NCBI GenBank assembly: GCA_041401985.1
Contig: JAWKTE010000020.1
Span: 1 to 64,000 of the forward strand
Length of the DNA stretch: 64,000 bases
Direction of reading: 5' to 3'
Origin: JACKHA01 sp041401985
GTDB lineage: Bacteria; Planctomycetota; Phycisphaerae; Phycisphaerales; UBA1924
The position numbers and the translations under genes are program-made. Below, piece by piece: positions 1-7,104 of the stretch. Within the stretch, counting starts at the first letter, position 1, and every line of letters begins with the position of its first letter. Below the pieces are notes generated by a model, which ran no database searches, was not told the origin of the DNA, and saw nothing but the letters and a program-made list of their open reading frames with translations.

Positions 1-35
1 GGATTACTTACCTTTCGCTCAGGGCTCTCCTTTTG

Positions 36-98
36 GGCACGCCCGCGCTTCGCGCGGGCGTGCCACCCGGCGCGTTGCACGGGGGGCGTGCCACCCCC
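36..98. repeat. GC-rich hairpin repeat at the gpmI 3' end
   Basis: A perfect 13-bp inverted repeat (GGCACGCCCGCGC, loop TTC) lies at 36-64, followed by a smaller stem built on GGGGGGCGTGCCACCCCC at 81-98. It ends two bases from the gpmI stop codon. Read in the gpmI direction there is no T-run after the stem, so it is not a classical intrinsic terminator. It shares the GTGGCAC edge motif with other gene-end repeats in this window (near 5960, 8200, 24120 and 58360). Confidence 0.6.
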
Positions 99-99
99 A

Positions 100-1773
100 T
101 CACACCAGCAGACTCTCCCCCGTCATCTCGCGCGGCTGCTCGATGCCCATCATCTCCAGCGCGGTGGGCAGGATGTCTCCGAGCCGCCCCCGGGCCTTGC
201 GCACGCTCGGGTCGAACCACCCCGCCGGGTCGGTGTCGCCGCGCAGGCGGCGGCCGCGCACCGTTTCGCCCACGACGATCAGCGGCACGTCGTACGTCGT
301 GTGGGCCGTGTGCGGTGCGTTGGTCGCGGGGTCGAACATCTGCTCGGCGTTGCCGTGGTCGGCGGTGACGATCAGCGATCCGCCGCGGGCCAGCGTCGCG
401 TCCACGATCCGCCCGACGCACGCGTCGACCGTTTCGCACGCCCTGATCGCGGCCTGCAGGTTGCCCGTGTGCCCGACCATGTCGGGATTGGCGAAGTTCA
501 CGACGAGAAGGGCCGGGCAGTCGTCGGAGTGGAGTTGTTTCAGCACCGCCGCGCACACCGCCTCGGCCGACATCTCCGGCTGCAGGTCGTAGGTCTTGAC
601 CTTCGGGCTGGGCGGGTTCTCGCGCGTCTCGCCGGTCCACGGTTCCTCGCGGTAGTCGTTGAAGAAGAACGTCACGTGCGGGTACTTCTCCGTTTCCGCG
701 CAGCGGAACTGGGCCAGGCCCTGCTTCGAAACCCACTCGCCGCCGGTATTGACCATCCGCGGCGGCTTCGGGAACGCCACGCCCGCCACGTGCGGCGTCA
801 GGGCCTGCCAGTAGTCCGTCATCGTCGCGTAGTGCAGGTCGAGGCGATGGCCGCGATCGAAGCCGACCGCGCCGGTGTCGGGCGAGGGCTTGACGGTGGC
901 CCACTTCTCGTCGGGGAAGACGAAGGCGGCGGAGATTTCGCGCGGGCGGTCGCCTCGATAGTTGTAGAAGATGACCGAGTCGCCATCGCGGATGCGCGAC
1001 GCGGCGGCTTCATCGGCCGAGCCGATCGCCGTCGGCGTGACGAACTCATCGCCTTTGAGCGTCTCGCCGGACGGGTTGTCGTAGTAATCCTGAATGGCCT
1101 GTTCGAATGAGGCCGCGAGCCGGGGCGTCCCCGCCCCGGTCAAACACTCGTACGCCTCCCTCACCCGCTCCCACCGGTGGTCGCGGTCCATCGCGTAGTA
1201 GCGGCCCATCACCGACGCGATCCGCCCGACGCCAGCTGACTTGCACATGGCCGCGACCTGGAGCGCGTAGGCAAGGCCCGTGAACGGCCCGGTGTCCCGT
1301 CCGTCGGTGAACAGGTGCACGAACACGCGGTCGCCGGGCATCTCCAGGCGGGCCGCGGCTTTCAGCAGGGCGTCGAGGTGCTCCAGCAGCCCGTGCACGC
1401 CGGCGTCGGAGTTGATCCCCATCAGGTGCAGCGACGAGCCGCGGGCCTTGGCGTGCTCGACTGCGCCCTTCACAGCGTCGTTGGTGTGCAGGCCCTCGCG
1501 GCAGGCGCGGGTCATCACCAGCGACTCCTGCGGCACGACGCGCCCGGCCCCGATGTTCTGGTGCCCCACCTCGCTGTTGCCCATCGTCCCCTCGGGCAGG
1601 CCGACGTCCTCGCCGGAGGTCTTGATGAGCGTCCAGGGCCACTCGCGCATGAGGCGGTCGGCGACCGGCGTTGTCGCCAGGTGCACGGCGTTGAACGGGT
1701 CGTGCGTTGGGTTGGGGTTGCAGCCCCAGCCGTCGCGGATGATGAGGACGAGGGGGGTGTGGGGCTTCGGCAT
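100..1773 (-). CDS. gpmI: 2,3-bisphosphoglycerate-independent phosphoglycerate mutase
   Basis: Interconverts 3- and 2-phosphoglycerate in glycolysis and gluconeogenesis; a cytosolic enzyme with two metal ions. The 557-residue product is slightly longer than the usual ~510. It has the alkaline-phosphatase-superfamily metal site at the N-terminus (Asp14 in IIRDGWG), the phosphoserine nucleophile Ser67 in TMGNSEVGHQNIGAGR, the HLFTDGRDT segment, and the C-terminal TADHGNAEQM metal motif near residues 470-479. The ATG at 1773 is chosen because the conserved N-terminus begins about seven residues later; upstream codons in the same frame are arginine- and serine-rich and unlike the family. It is the last gene of a minus-strand run. 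Confidence 0.95.
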   Translation of the reverse strand: MPKPHTPLVLIIRDGWGCNPNPTHDPFNAVHLATTPVADRLMREWPWTLIKTSGEDVGLPEGTMGNSEVGHQNIGAGRVVPQESLVMTRACREGLHTNDAVKGAVEHAKARGSSLHLMGINSDAGVHGLLEHLDALLKAAARLEMPGDRVFVHLFTDGRDTGPFTGLAYALQVAAMCKSAGVGRIASVMGRYYAMDRDHRWERVREAYECLTGAGTPRLAASFEQAIQDYYDNPSGETLKGDEFVTPTAIGSADEAAASRIRDGDSVIFYNYRGDRPREISAAFVFPDEKWATVKPSPDTGAVGFDRGHRLDLHYATMTDYWQALTPHVAGVAFPKPPRMVNTGGEWVSKQGLAQFRCAETEKYPHVTFFFNDYREEPWTGETRENPPSPKVKTYDLQPEMSAEAVCAAVLKQLHSDDCPALLVVNFANPDMVGHTGNLQAAIRACETVDACVGRIVDATLARGGSLIVTADHGNAEQMFDPATNAPHTAHTTYDVPLIVVGETVRGRRLRGDTDPAGWFDPSVRKARGRLGDILPTALEMMGIEQPREMTGESLLV

Positions 1774-1831
1774 GCGAGAGTGTACTGCGGCGTGCCGCTG
1801 GGGCCGCGGCGGCGTCCGGGACGCAGCGCAC

Positions 1832-2314
1832 TCACCGCCGGCCGAACATCGCCTGGTACGCGGCCCACCCGCCCAGAAGCACGAACGGTGACAGCAGGAT
1901 CGACCACCCGACCACCTGGAGCGCCACCACCTTCCGGTGGGCCGAGATGATCCGCTTGGCAAGGGGTGCTCGGTCGGCCAGGATGCGTTCGAGCGGCTCG
2001 GCGTCTGCCAGCCTGCGTTCCAAGCCCGTGGCGAGGTCGAGCAGGACGTCTCGGTGCAGGTCCTTGGCCTTGGCCCTCGGTCGGATCGACGCGGCGAGCG
2101 TGACGCGCCCGCGGTCGTACGCCAGCCGCCCCGCCTGGGGGAGCCGGTCGATGCGCGTCGTGACCTTGGCCGCCTTGCCGCCCCGGCGGAAGCCGAACGC
2201 CGTGCCGCTCGGATCGGGCTCGATGGAGTAGCCCTCCTCGATCAGCAGATCGCTGGCGATCCGCAGGCACTCATCGGCGTCCAATGTCGTGACAAAGTCG
2301 TGCTCGACCACCAT
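1832..2314 (-). CDS. Hypothetical protein with one C-terminal membrane segment
   Basis: I do not recognise a family for this 160-residue product. It begins with a soluble region of about 125 residues, mixed alpha/beta in character, rich in Arg and Asp, with a basic stretch around residues 40-60. It ends with one hydrophobic segment (about residues 130-155, VVGWSILLSPFVLLGGW) and a short basic tail, so it is probably anchored with its N-terminus in the cytoplasm. Its ATG lies three bases after the stop of the CPBP protease gene, which argues for co-transcription and coupled translation. gpmI follows after 58 bases. Confidence 0.7.
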   Translation of the reverse strand: MVVEHDFVTTLDADECLRIASDLLIEEGYSIEPDPSGTAFGFRRGGKAAKVTTRIDRLPQAGRLAYDRGRVTLAASIRPRAKAKDLHRDVLLDLATGLERRLADAEPLERILADRAPLAKRIISAHRKVVALQVVGWSILLSPFVLLGGWAAYQAMFGRR

Positions 2315-2317
2315 TGC

Positions 2318-3133
2318 TCACACTCCAAAGCCGAACGCCTCGTCGGCGATGCACAGCCCATTATGCACCGCGTGCAGGACCACGCCGGGATAGATCGAGC
2401 CGCACCGCTCCCGAGCCCACCCGAGCGCGAGCCCCATGATGAGCAGGTGCGGGAAGGCCGCCGGGGACAGGTGCAGGATCGCGAACAGCACGGCTCCGAC
2501 CACGATCGCCTCCCACGGGCGGAGCAGCGATTGCAGCGATCCCTGGATGATCCCGCGGAACGCGGCCTCCTCGACGATGGCGGGGTGGATCGCGATCGAC
2601 GCGACAACCACCGCCCAGCCCATTCCCGCCGCCAGGAACGGATCGGAGTAGCGCAACTCCTCGGCTCCGAGAGCCCACTGCCAGGGCAGGATGAGCAGCG
2701 TCGCCAGGACGAATGTGCCGAGCCCGCCGGCCGCGGCTCCGGCGAACCACGTCCATCGCGGCAGCGTTGTGAACGAGGCGCGGACCTGTGGCCACGTCAG
2801 GCACAGCATCAGGACGGCGATAGCCGCTTGCAGCCCCATCGCCAGGATCTCGATCCACGCGACGATCGGCAGTCCGTCGTCTTCGGCAAATGCCGTCACG
2901 CCGATCACCGCCGCCATCGAGACGAGCAGGAACAGCACATACGTCATCAGGGCGCGGTTGAACAGACGACCCGCCGAAACCGAGCGCCGCGCGCGCCCGA
3001 CGCGCTCTTCGAGTTCGCCGCCCGAGGGTGCGGGGAGGCATGCGGGGCACAGGCCGGTGTCCAGCGGCGTGCCGCACGCACCGCAGAATCGCGGCGTGCC
3101 CGGCTCGGCCCCCGTTGTCGTCGGCTCGCTCAT
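2318..3133 (-). CDS. CPBP family intramembrane glutamic endopeptidase
   Basis: A 271-residue multi-pass membrane protein of the CPBP (CAAX protease/bacteriocin-processing, Abi) family. An N-terminal zinc ribbon (CGACG then CPAC, residues 15-32) precedes about seven hydrophobic segments. The family motifs are all present: EEAAFRG with paired glutamates, FAILH with the catalytic histidine, and HAVHN near the C-terminus. Such proteins cleave or bind prenylated or signal-like peptides in the membrane; the substrate here is unknown. The ATG at 3133 overlaps the TGA of the upstream zinc-ribbon gene (ATGA-type junction), which fixes the start. The upstream gene also starts with a zinc ribbon, so the pair may work together. 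Confidence 0.88.
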   Translation of the reverse strand: MSEPTTTGAEPGTPRFCGACGTPLDTGLCPACLPAPSGGELEERVGRARRSVSAGRLFNRALMTYVLFLLVSMAAVIGVTAFAEDDGLPIVAWIEILAMGLQAAIAVLMLCLTWPQVRASFTTLPRWTWFAGAAAGGLGTFVLATLLILPWQWALGAEELRYSDPFLAAGMGWAVVVASIAIHPAIVEEAAFRGIIQGSLQSLLRPWEAIVVGAVLFAILHLSPAAFPHLLIMGLALGWARERCGSIYPGVVLHAVHNGLCIADEAFGFGV

Positions 3134-3703
3134 GGCGAGCCCGCCGCCGAGGCCTCGGCGATGCGTCGCAACTCGCGGTGCTTGATGCCCGCCTGCACCG
3201 CCTTGATGAGGGCGACGAGAATCACGACCTTGATGATCCAGCCGTTTGCCGCCGTTCCCGGAGACAGCGCCACGTCGAGCGCGACTAGCGACACAAACGG
3301 AGCAGGCCGATCGTCGCCGCCGGGAGGGGCCGCTTCGCCCACACGGCCAAGCCGAAGAACCCAGCGCGATCGCCAGGACGATCCCGCCTGTGACGAACGC
3401 CGCGACCTGCGCCGCCGGATCGCGCGAGATCCCGCCGAGCAGCACGACGAGCAGCACCGCACCGAGCACCTGCAGCACGCCGATCACGAGCAGGATCGTG
3501 CTCGCGGCTTTGGCCTTGGACTCCATCAGGTCCGATTGGACCTTCATCCCTGCGGCGGACGCCGCGTAGTCCTTGTCGCCCACGATCCGCGGCGGCTTCC
3601 GTGGCCCTGGCAGGGCCATCCCGCACGCGACGCAGAACGACCCGCCGCCGTGTTCGAGCGATCGGCAGTGGGGGCACGCGGCGGCAACGGCTTGCATTGG
3701 CAT
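3130..3703 (-). CDS. Zinc-ribbon membrane protein (two frameshifts)
   Basis: Starts with a zinc ribbon (CPHC, then CVACG about 12 residues later) followed by a linker and a hydrophobic segment (ASTILLVIGVLQVLGAVLLVVLLGG), a second (FVTGGIVLAIALG) and a third that can be read only by changing frame near 3357 (FFGLAVWAKRPLPAATIGLL) and again near 3300 (FVSLVALDVALSPG). The last frame continues into a basic C-terminus and stops on the TGA overlapping the CPBP start. The three pieces join into one plausible protein of about 190 residues, so either two indels broke a real gene or the sequence has two errors. MPMQ at 3703 or MQ at 3697 are both possible starts. Confidence 0.6.
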
Positions 3704-3761
3704 CGGCTCCGGGCAGAGTGCGAACAGCCTACAACCGCTGGAGACGCGAAGCAATCCCCAT

Positions 3762-4244
3762 TCAGACCTGCGCCAGCACCCGCTCCCAGTCCATCGCCAC
3801 CCCCGGCTCGCGCGACTCGGCCCACTTGACCTTGCCCGAGCCCGTCTCGCTCTTTCCGATCACCACCGTCGCCCGGCGGGTCGTGTTCATGTCGGCCCAG
3901 TGCAGCCCGAACGCCTTGGTCACGTGGCGGTGCTGGTCCGAGAGCAGCGTGTGCTGGAACCCCTCGGCCGCGGCCCAGGCCTTTAGGACGAACGGCGAGT
4001 CGCACGAGATGCCCACGACCTCGGCGCCCTTGGCCTTCCAGTCGGCCATCTCCTTGGTGATGCACTTCATTTCCGTGCCGCACACGCCGGTGAACGCGAA
4101 CGGGAAGAAGCACAGCACGACATCGCCTTTCTTGACCGCCTCGCCCAGCGTCCAGTCCGTGCGGTCCTGGTTGGAGACGGTGAAATCGGGGGCGGCTTCG
4201 CCGGCGGCGATGGGGGACGGGCGGGGGGCGGGGGTGGTCGGCAT
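3762..4244 (-). CDS. Peroxiredoxin (AhpC/TSA, BCP/AhpE-like)
   Basis: Thiol peroxidase that reduces peroxides, 160 residues, cytosolic. The peroxidatic motif PFAFTGVC is complete (Pro48, Thr52, Cys55); a second cysteine six residues on (Cys61) could be resolving, but that is inference. The fold-typical VVGISCDSPFVLKAWA segment and the C-terminal TVVIGKSETG strand are present. The start at 4244 is chosen because the thioredoxin-like domain begins about 20 residues later and upstream codons look non-coding. It is divergent from the DUF433 gene, with a 93-base shared upstream region. Confidence 0.9.
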   Translation of the reverse strand: MPTTPAPRPSPIAAGEAAPDFTVSNQDRTDWTLGEAVKKGDVVLCFFPFAFTGVCGTEMKCITKEMADWKAKGAEVVGISCDSPFVLKAWAAAEGFQHTLLSDQHRHVTKAFGLHWADMNTTRRATVVIGKSETGSGKVKWAESREPGVAMDWERVLAQV

Positions 4245-4337
4245 GGTCGTCTCCGGAGTTTGTGGGGAACGCCCGAGGGTATCCCGATGACGCGGCAACG
4301 CCTCCCGGGCATCGGCCGCGCCGCTTAGAATGACCGC

Positions 4338-4631
4338 ATGTCCAGTGTCGCGGGGCGATTCCGGAGCGTCGGCCAGGAGCACCTCGAAGGCGATCTCGTC
4401 GAGAGATCGAGCCCGTTGTTTGGCCTGGTTTGGACCAACCCGGAACGCATGGGCGGAGCCCCGTGCTTCTTTGGTACGCGCGTGCCCGTGCGCATCCTGT
4501 TTGACTACGTCTGCGACGGCGCGCCGATCGAGGAGTTCGTCGAGAACTTCCCCCCGATCTCGCGTGAGGAGGCCGAGGAAGTCCTGCGCCTGGCCGAGTC
4601 CCGCCTGCTGTCGCGGGACCGCGCGGCGTGA
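4338..4631 (+). CDS. DUF433 domain protein, probable antitoxin
   Basis: 97 residues. The C-terminal two thirds match the DUF433 pattern: NPERMGGAPCFFGTRVPVRILFDYV followed by an acidic helix ending in EEAEEVLRLAESRL. Members are small winged-helix-like proteins commonly encoded directly before DUF5615 PIN-like proteins. The N-terminal 30 residues are extra relative to the usual domain, so a later start cannot be excluded. The stop overlaps the GTG of the next gene (GTGA), a tight pair typical of toxin-antitoxin loci. By family knowledge it would bind and silence the downstream nuclease-like protein. Confidence 0.85.
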   Translation: MSSVAGRFRSVGQEHLEGDLVERSSPLFGLVWTNPERMGGAPCFFGTRVPVRILFDYVCDGAPIEEFVENFPPISREEAEEVLRLAESRLLSRDRAA

Positions 4632-4969
4632 GGGTGTTGCTCGACCACTGCGTCCCCCGTCTGCTCGGGGCGTTGCTCGAAGGGCACGAGGTCCAGACTG
4701 CCGCCGAGCGCGGCTGGGACGAACTCCGCAACGGGGAACTCCTGCGGGCGGCCGCCGCCAAGGGGTTTGAGGCGATGGTCACGGTCGACACGGGGATCGT
4801 GCATCAGCAACGCCGCGACTCGCTGCCATTGGCGGTCGTTGTGGTCCGGTCGAGATCGAACCGCGTCGTTGACCTTCACCCGCTCGTCCCCGAGATCATC
4901 CGGGCAATCCAGCAGTGCCCTGCCAAGGGCTTCGTCGAGGTCGGCGGCTTGCCAAGGGGGCGTGGGTAG
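4628..4969 (+). CDS. DUF5615 PIN-like protein, probable toxin
   Basis: 113 residues. Typical DUF5615 N-terminus (MRVLLDHCVPRLLG, with an Asp in the first strand), then a GHEVQTAAERGW segment, a second acidic strand (MVTVDTGI) and a basic LPLAVVVVRSRSNR stretch. These proteins resemble PIN-domain RNases of VapC type and are normally paired with DUF433 proteins, as here. The GTG start overlaps the upstream stop by four bases, so translation is probably coupled. RNase activity is inferred from the family. yggS follows 104 bases later in the same direction. Confidence 0.85.
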   Translation: MRVLLDHCVPRLLGALLEGHEVQTAAERGWDELRNGELLRAAAAKGFEAMVTVDTGIVHQQRRDSLPLAVVVVRSRSNRVVDLHPLVPEIIRAIQQCPAKGFVEVGGLPRGRG

Positions 4970-5073
4970 GCGCCCCCCGTCTACGCCCGATCGCAACCTG
5001 CCCCGCACGCCCCGCGCCGGATACCCTCTCCCATACGCGGGCTCCCGGCCCGCCGGTCAGAGCAGGAGGCGAC

Positions 5074-5934
5074 ATGACCACGACCGCGACGCTGCTGGAC
5101 CGCTACGCCCTGGTGCGTGACCGCATCGCCGAGGCCGCACGCCGCTCCGGGCGGACCGAGCGAGACATCATCCTGGTCGCGGTCACGAAGCACGCCGACC
5201 CCACCCAGATCAGGGTGCTGCTCGAGGCCGGGCACCGCGACCTGGGCGAGAACAAGGTCCAGCAACTCCAGCAGCGGGTCGCGCTCGTTGACGAGTACCT
5301 CGACCGACTGCGAGTCCTCTCCGGCACGCGCGATGCCCGCGAGAAATCGGCCGACGTGCTCGGCGAGGCGCGGGGGCCATCGGCCCCGCCCGCCCCGGTC
5401 CGCTGGCACATGATCGGGCACCTCCAGCGCAACAAAGCGAAGAAGGTCGTCGAGTGCTGCCGCCTGGTCCACTCCATCGACTCGCTCCGCCTGGCCGAGG
5501 AGATCCAGAGCGTGGCCCTGCGGCGCGACCAGGTCGTGGACGTCTTGCTTCAGGTCAACTGCTCGGGCGAGGACCAGAAGCACGGCTGCCCACCCGCCGC
5601 CGCCGGCGCGCTGGCCGAGCAGATCGACACGATGGTCAACCTCCGCGTCCGCGGCCTGATGACCATGGCCGCCGACACGCGCGCCGATCAGACCGGGTCC
5701 CAAAGTACGGGCCAGGCCGAGGCCGCCACGCGGGCGGCGTTCGCCCGCTGCCGCGATCTGTTCGAGGACGTGGCCCGCCTGCGCCTGGCCGAGGGCGCGT
5801 TCAACCTGCTGTCGATGGGCATGTCGAACGACTTCGAGATCGCGATCGAGGAGGGGGCCAACATCGTCCGCGTGGGGTCGGCCATCTTCGGCGACGCGAT
5901 CACGCCGGATGCCGCCGAGGACGACGAGGACTGA
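5074..5934 (+). CDS. YggS family pyridoxal phosphate-binding protein
   Basis: Member of the YggS/PROSC family, which binds pyridoxal 5'-phosphate and keeps vitamin B6 and amino-acid pools balanced; no catalytic activity is firmly established for the family. The 286-residue product has the PLP lysine in LVAVTKHADP (Lys39), then GENKVQQ, WHMIGHLQRNKAK, RGLMTMA, and the phosphate-binding end SMGMSNDFEIAI with VRVGSAIFG. About 20 residues rich in Ala/Pro/Gly (DVLGEARGPSAPPAPV) enlarge the loop before the WHMIGHLQ strand. An AGGAGG-like site sits just before the ATG at 5074, which fixes the start. Confidence 0.92.
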   Translation: MTTTATLLDRYALVRDRIAEAARRSGRTERDIILVAVTKHADPTQIRVLLEAGHRDLGENKVQQLQQRVALVDEYLDRLRVLSGTRDAREKSADVLGEARGPSAPPAPVRWHMIGHLQRNKAKKVVECCRLVHSIDSLRLAEEIQSVALRRDQVVDVLLQVNCSGEDQKHGCPPAAAGALAEQIDTMVNLRVRGLMTMAADTRADQTGSQSTGQAEAATRAAFARCRDLFEDVARLRLAEGAFNLLSMGMSNDFEIAIEEGANIVRVGSAIFGDAITPDAAEDDED

Positions 5935-5957
5935 GGATTCGGGTTTCTGGGAGGCCC

Positions 5958-6365
5958 GCTGTGCCACCGAGACACGCCGGCTCGGCGGCGTTTCTCGGTG
6001 CCGATCAGCGGACAGGCGTTCGGCATGCCCGGCCGTTCGCCGAAGTCACCACGAAGCGCGTCGATCGAATCCGGGCCGCCGCCCGAGAGGGGAGTCGCCG
6101 GCGGCCCGGTGCTGTGGGGGGACGGCATTCTCTACGACGCTCGCGGCCCCGGTGTTTCCGTTCCCCCGGCGAACGCGACGCGCCTGCGAGTGTGCCACGG
6201 CCTTTGGGGCTCGGGCCGAAGGTCGTGCCGAGGGTGGAAGGGCACCCGAGGTGCGGCATGCCCGTGGCTCTGCACATGCGTGGCGAACGTGCGGTCCATC
6301 ACCGTTGCCCGAGCATGGCTGCTCCGAGCAGCAGCCATGCTACACGTCGTGGCCCAAATGCCTCC
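5958..6365. repeat. Composite intergenic repeat, copy A
   Basis: Fills the ~437-base gap between yggS and the MOSC gene; I see no coding sequence here. Three modules recur at 23.85-24.13 kb: a hairpin with CACCGAGA and TCTCGGTG arms around GCCGGCTCGGCGGC at 5962-6000; a GC-rich block near 6200-6290 (GGGCTCGGGCCGAAGG, TGCCGAGGGTGGA); and a hairpin GCATGGCTGCT/AGCAGCCATGC near 6312-6339. In the other copy the first module is inverted and the order differs. Confidence 0.65.
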
Positions 6366-6371
6366 CCTGCC

Positions 6372-7022
6372 TCAGTTCACGCGGGCTTGGAAGCGTTCGC
6401 GCCAGGTCGGGCCAAGGGTCGTGATTTGGAGGCAGCGGCGGGCGCCGTCGATGTTGTCGGTGTCGAGTTTGAGCAGGCGTGCGACCTGGCCCACGGGGAT
6501 GCGGGGGCCGGTCTCGGCGCGTGGGGCGGGGCGGAGTTCGTCGCCGACGCGGAGCGTGCCTTCCTGGATGACGCGGAGGTAAAAGCCGACGCGGCCGCTC
6601 GCCAGGAAGCGCTTCGGGAACGTCTTGTCGTCCATCGCCATGGCGAGGGTGGCGCAGGGCAGACGGGGCTCGCTGACTTCGAGGACGCAGGAGCCGATGG
6701 CGAAGCGGTCGCCGATGCAGACGTCGGCCTCGTCGAGGCCCTGGGTGGTGAGGTTCTCGCCCATCGAGCCTGGGGCGAGGTCGGGGCGAGCAAGTTCGGC
6801 GCGCCAGTGGGCGATGTTCTCGGCGGTGTAGGCGTAGACGGCCTTGTGGGGGCCGCCGTGGTGCTTGAGGTCGCCCTGGCGGTCGCCTTCGAGGCCGAGG
6901 GTTTTGACGGGGACGGCGTGGTCGACGGGCTTCTTGAAGATGCCGGTCTGGATGTCGCGGTCGCCCTGTCGTGCAGCGACGAGGCCCGAGATATTGACCG
7001 AGAGCAGGCGGGGCGTGGGCAT
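6372..7022 (-). CDS. MOSC domain protein (YiiM-like)
   Basis: 216 residues, a stand-alone MOSC (molybdenum cofactor sulfurase C-terminal) domain protein. Visible family features are the GLEGDRQGDLKHHGG segment, the YTAENIAHWRAEL helix, GSMGENLTTQGLDE, the IGDRFAIGSCVLEVSEPRLPC strand with the conserved cysteine, and a basic C-terminal region resembling the 3-alpha domain of YiiM proteins. Relatives detoxify N-hydroxylated compounds using molybdenum cofactor; that role here is inference. The start at 7022 puts conserved LLSVNISG right after the initiator. Divergent from lpxK. Confidence 0.9.
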   Translation of the reverse strand: MPTPRLLSVNISGLVAARQGDRDIQTGIFKKPVDHAVPVKTLGLEGDRQGDLKHHGGPHKAVYAYTAENIAHWRAELARPDLAPGSMGENLTTQGLDEADVCIGDRFAIGSCVLEVSEPRLPCATLAMAMDDKTFPKRFLASGRVGFYLRVIQEGTLRVGDELRPAPRAETGPRIPVGQVARLLKLDTDNIDGARRCLQITTLGPTWRERFQARVN

Positions 7023-7104
7023 CGGGGAGGTTAGGGCGTGGCGTGCCGGGCGTGGCTTGTCGGGTGGGGGGTGGGCCAAGAATCAGGCGTTGGCGGATCG
7101 ACCC

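Noticed and set aside
1937..3829. A 630-codon plus-strand frame opposite the CPBP protease operon
   Set aside because: The minus strand has CPBP motifs and tight gene overlaps; the plus frame is Arg/Gln/Pro-rich noise.
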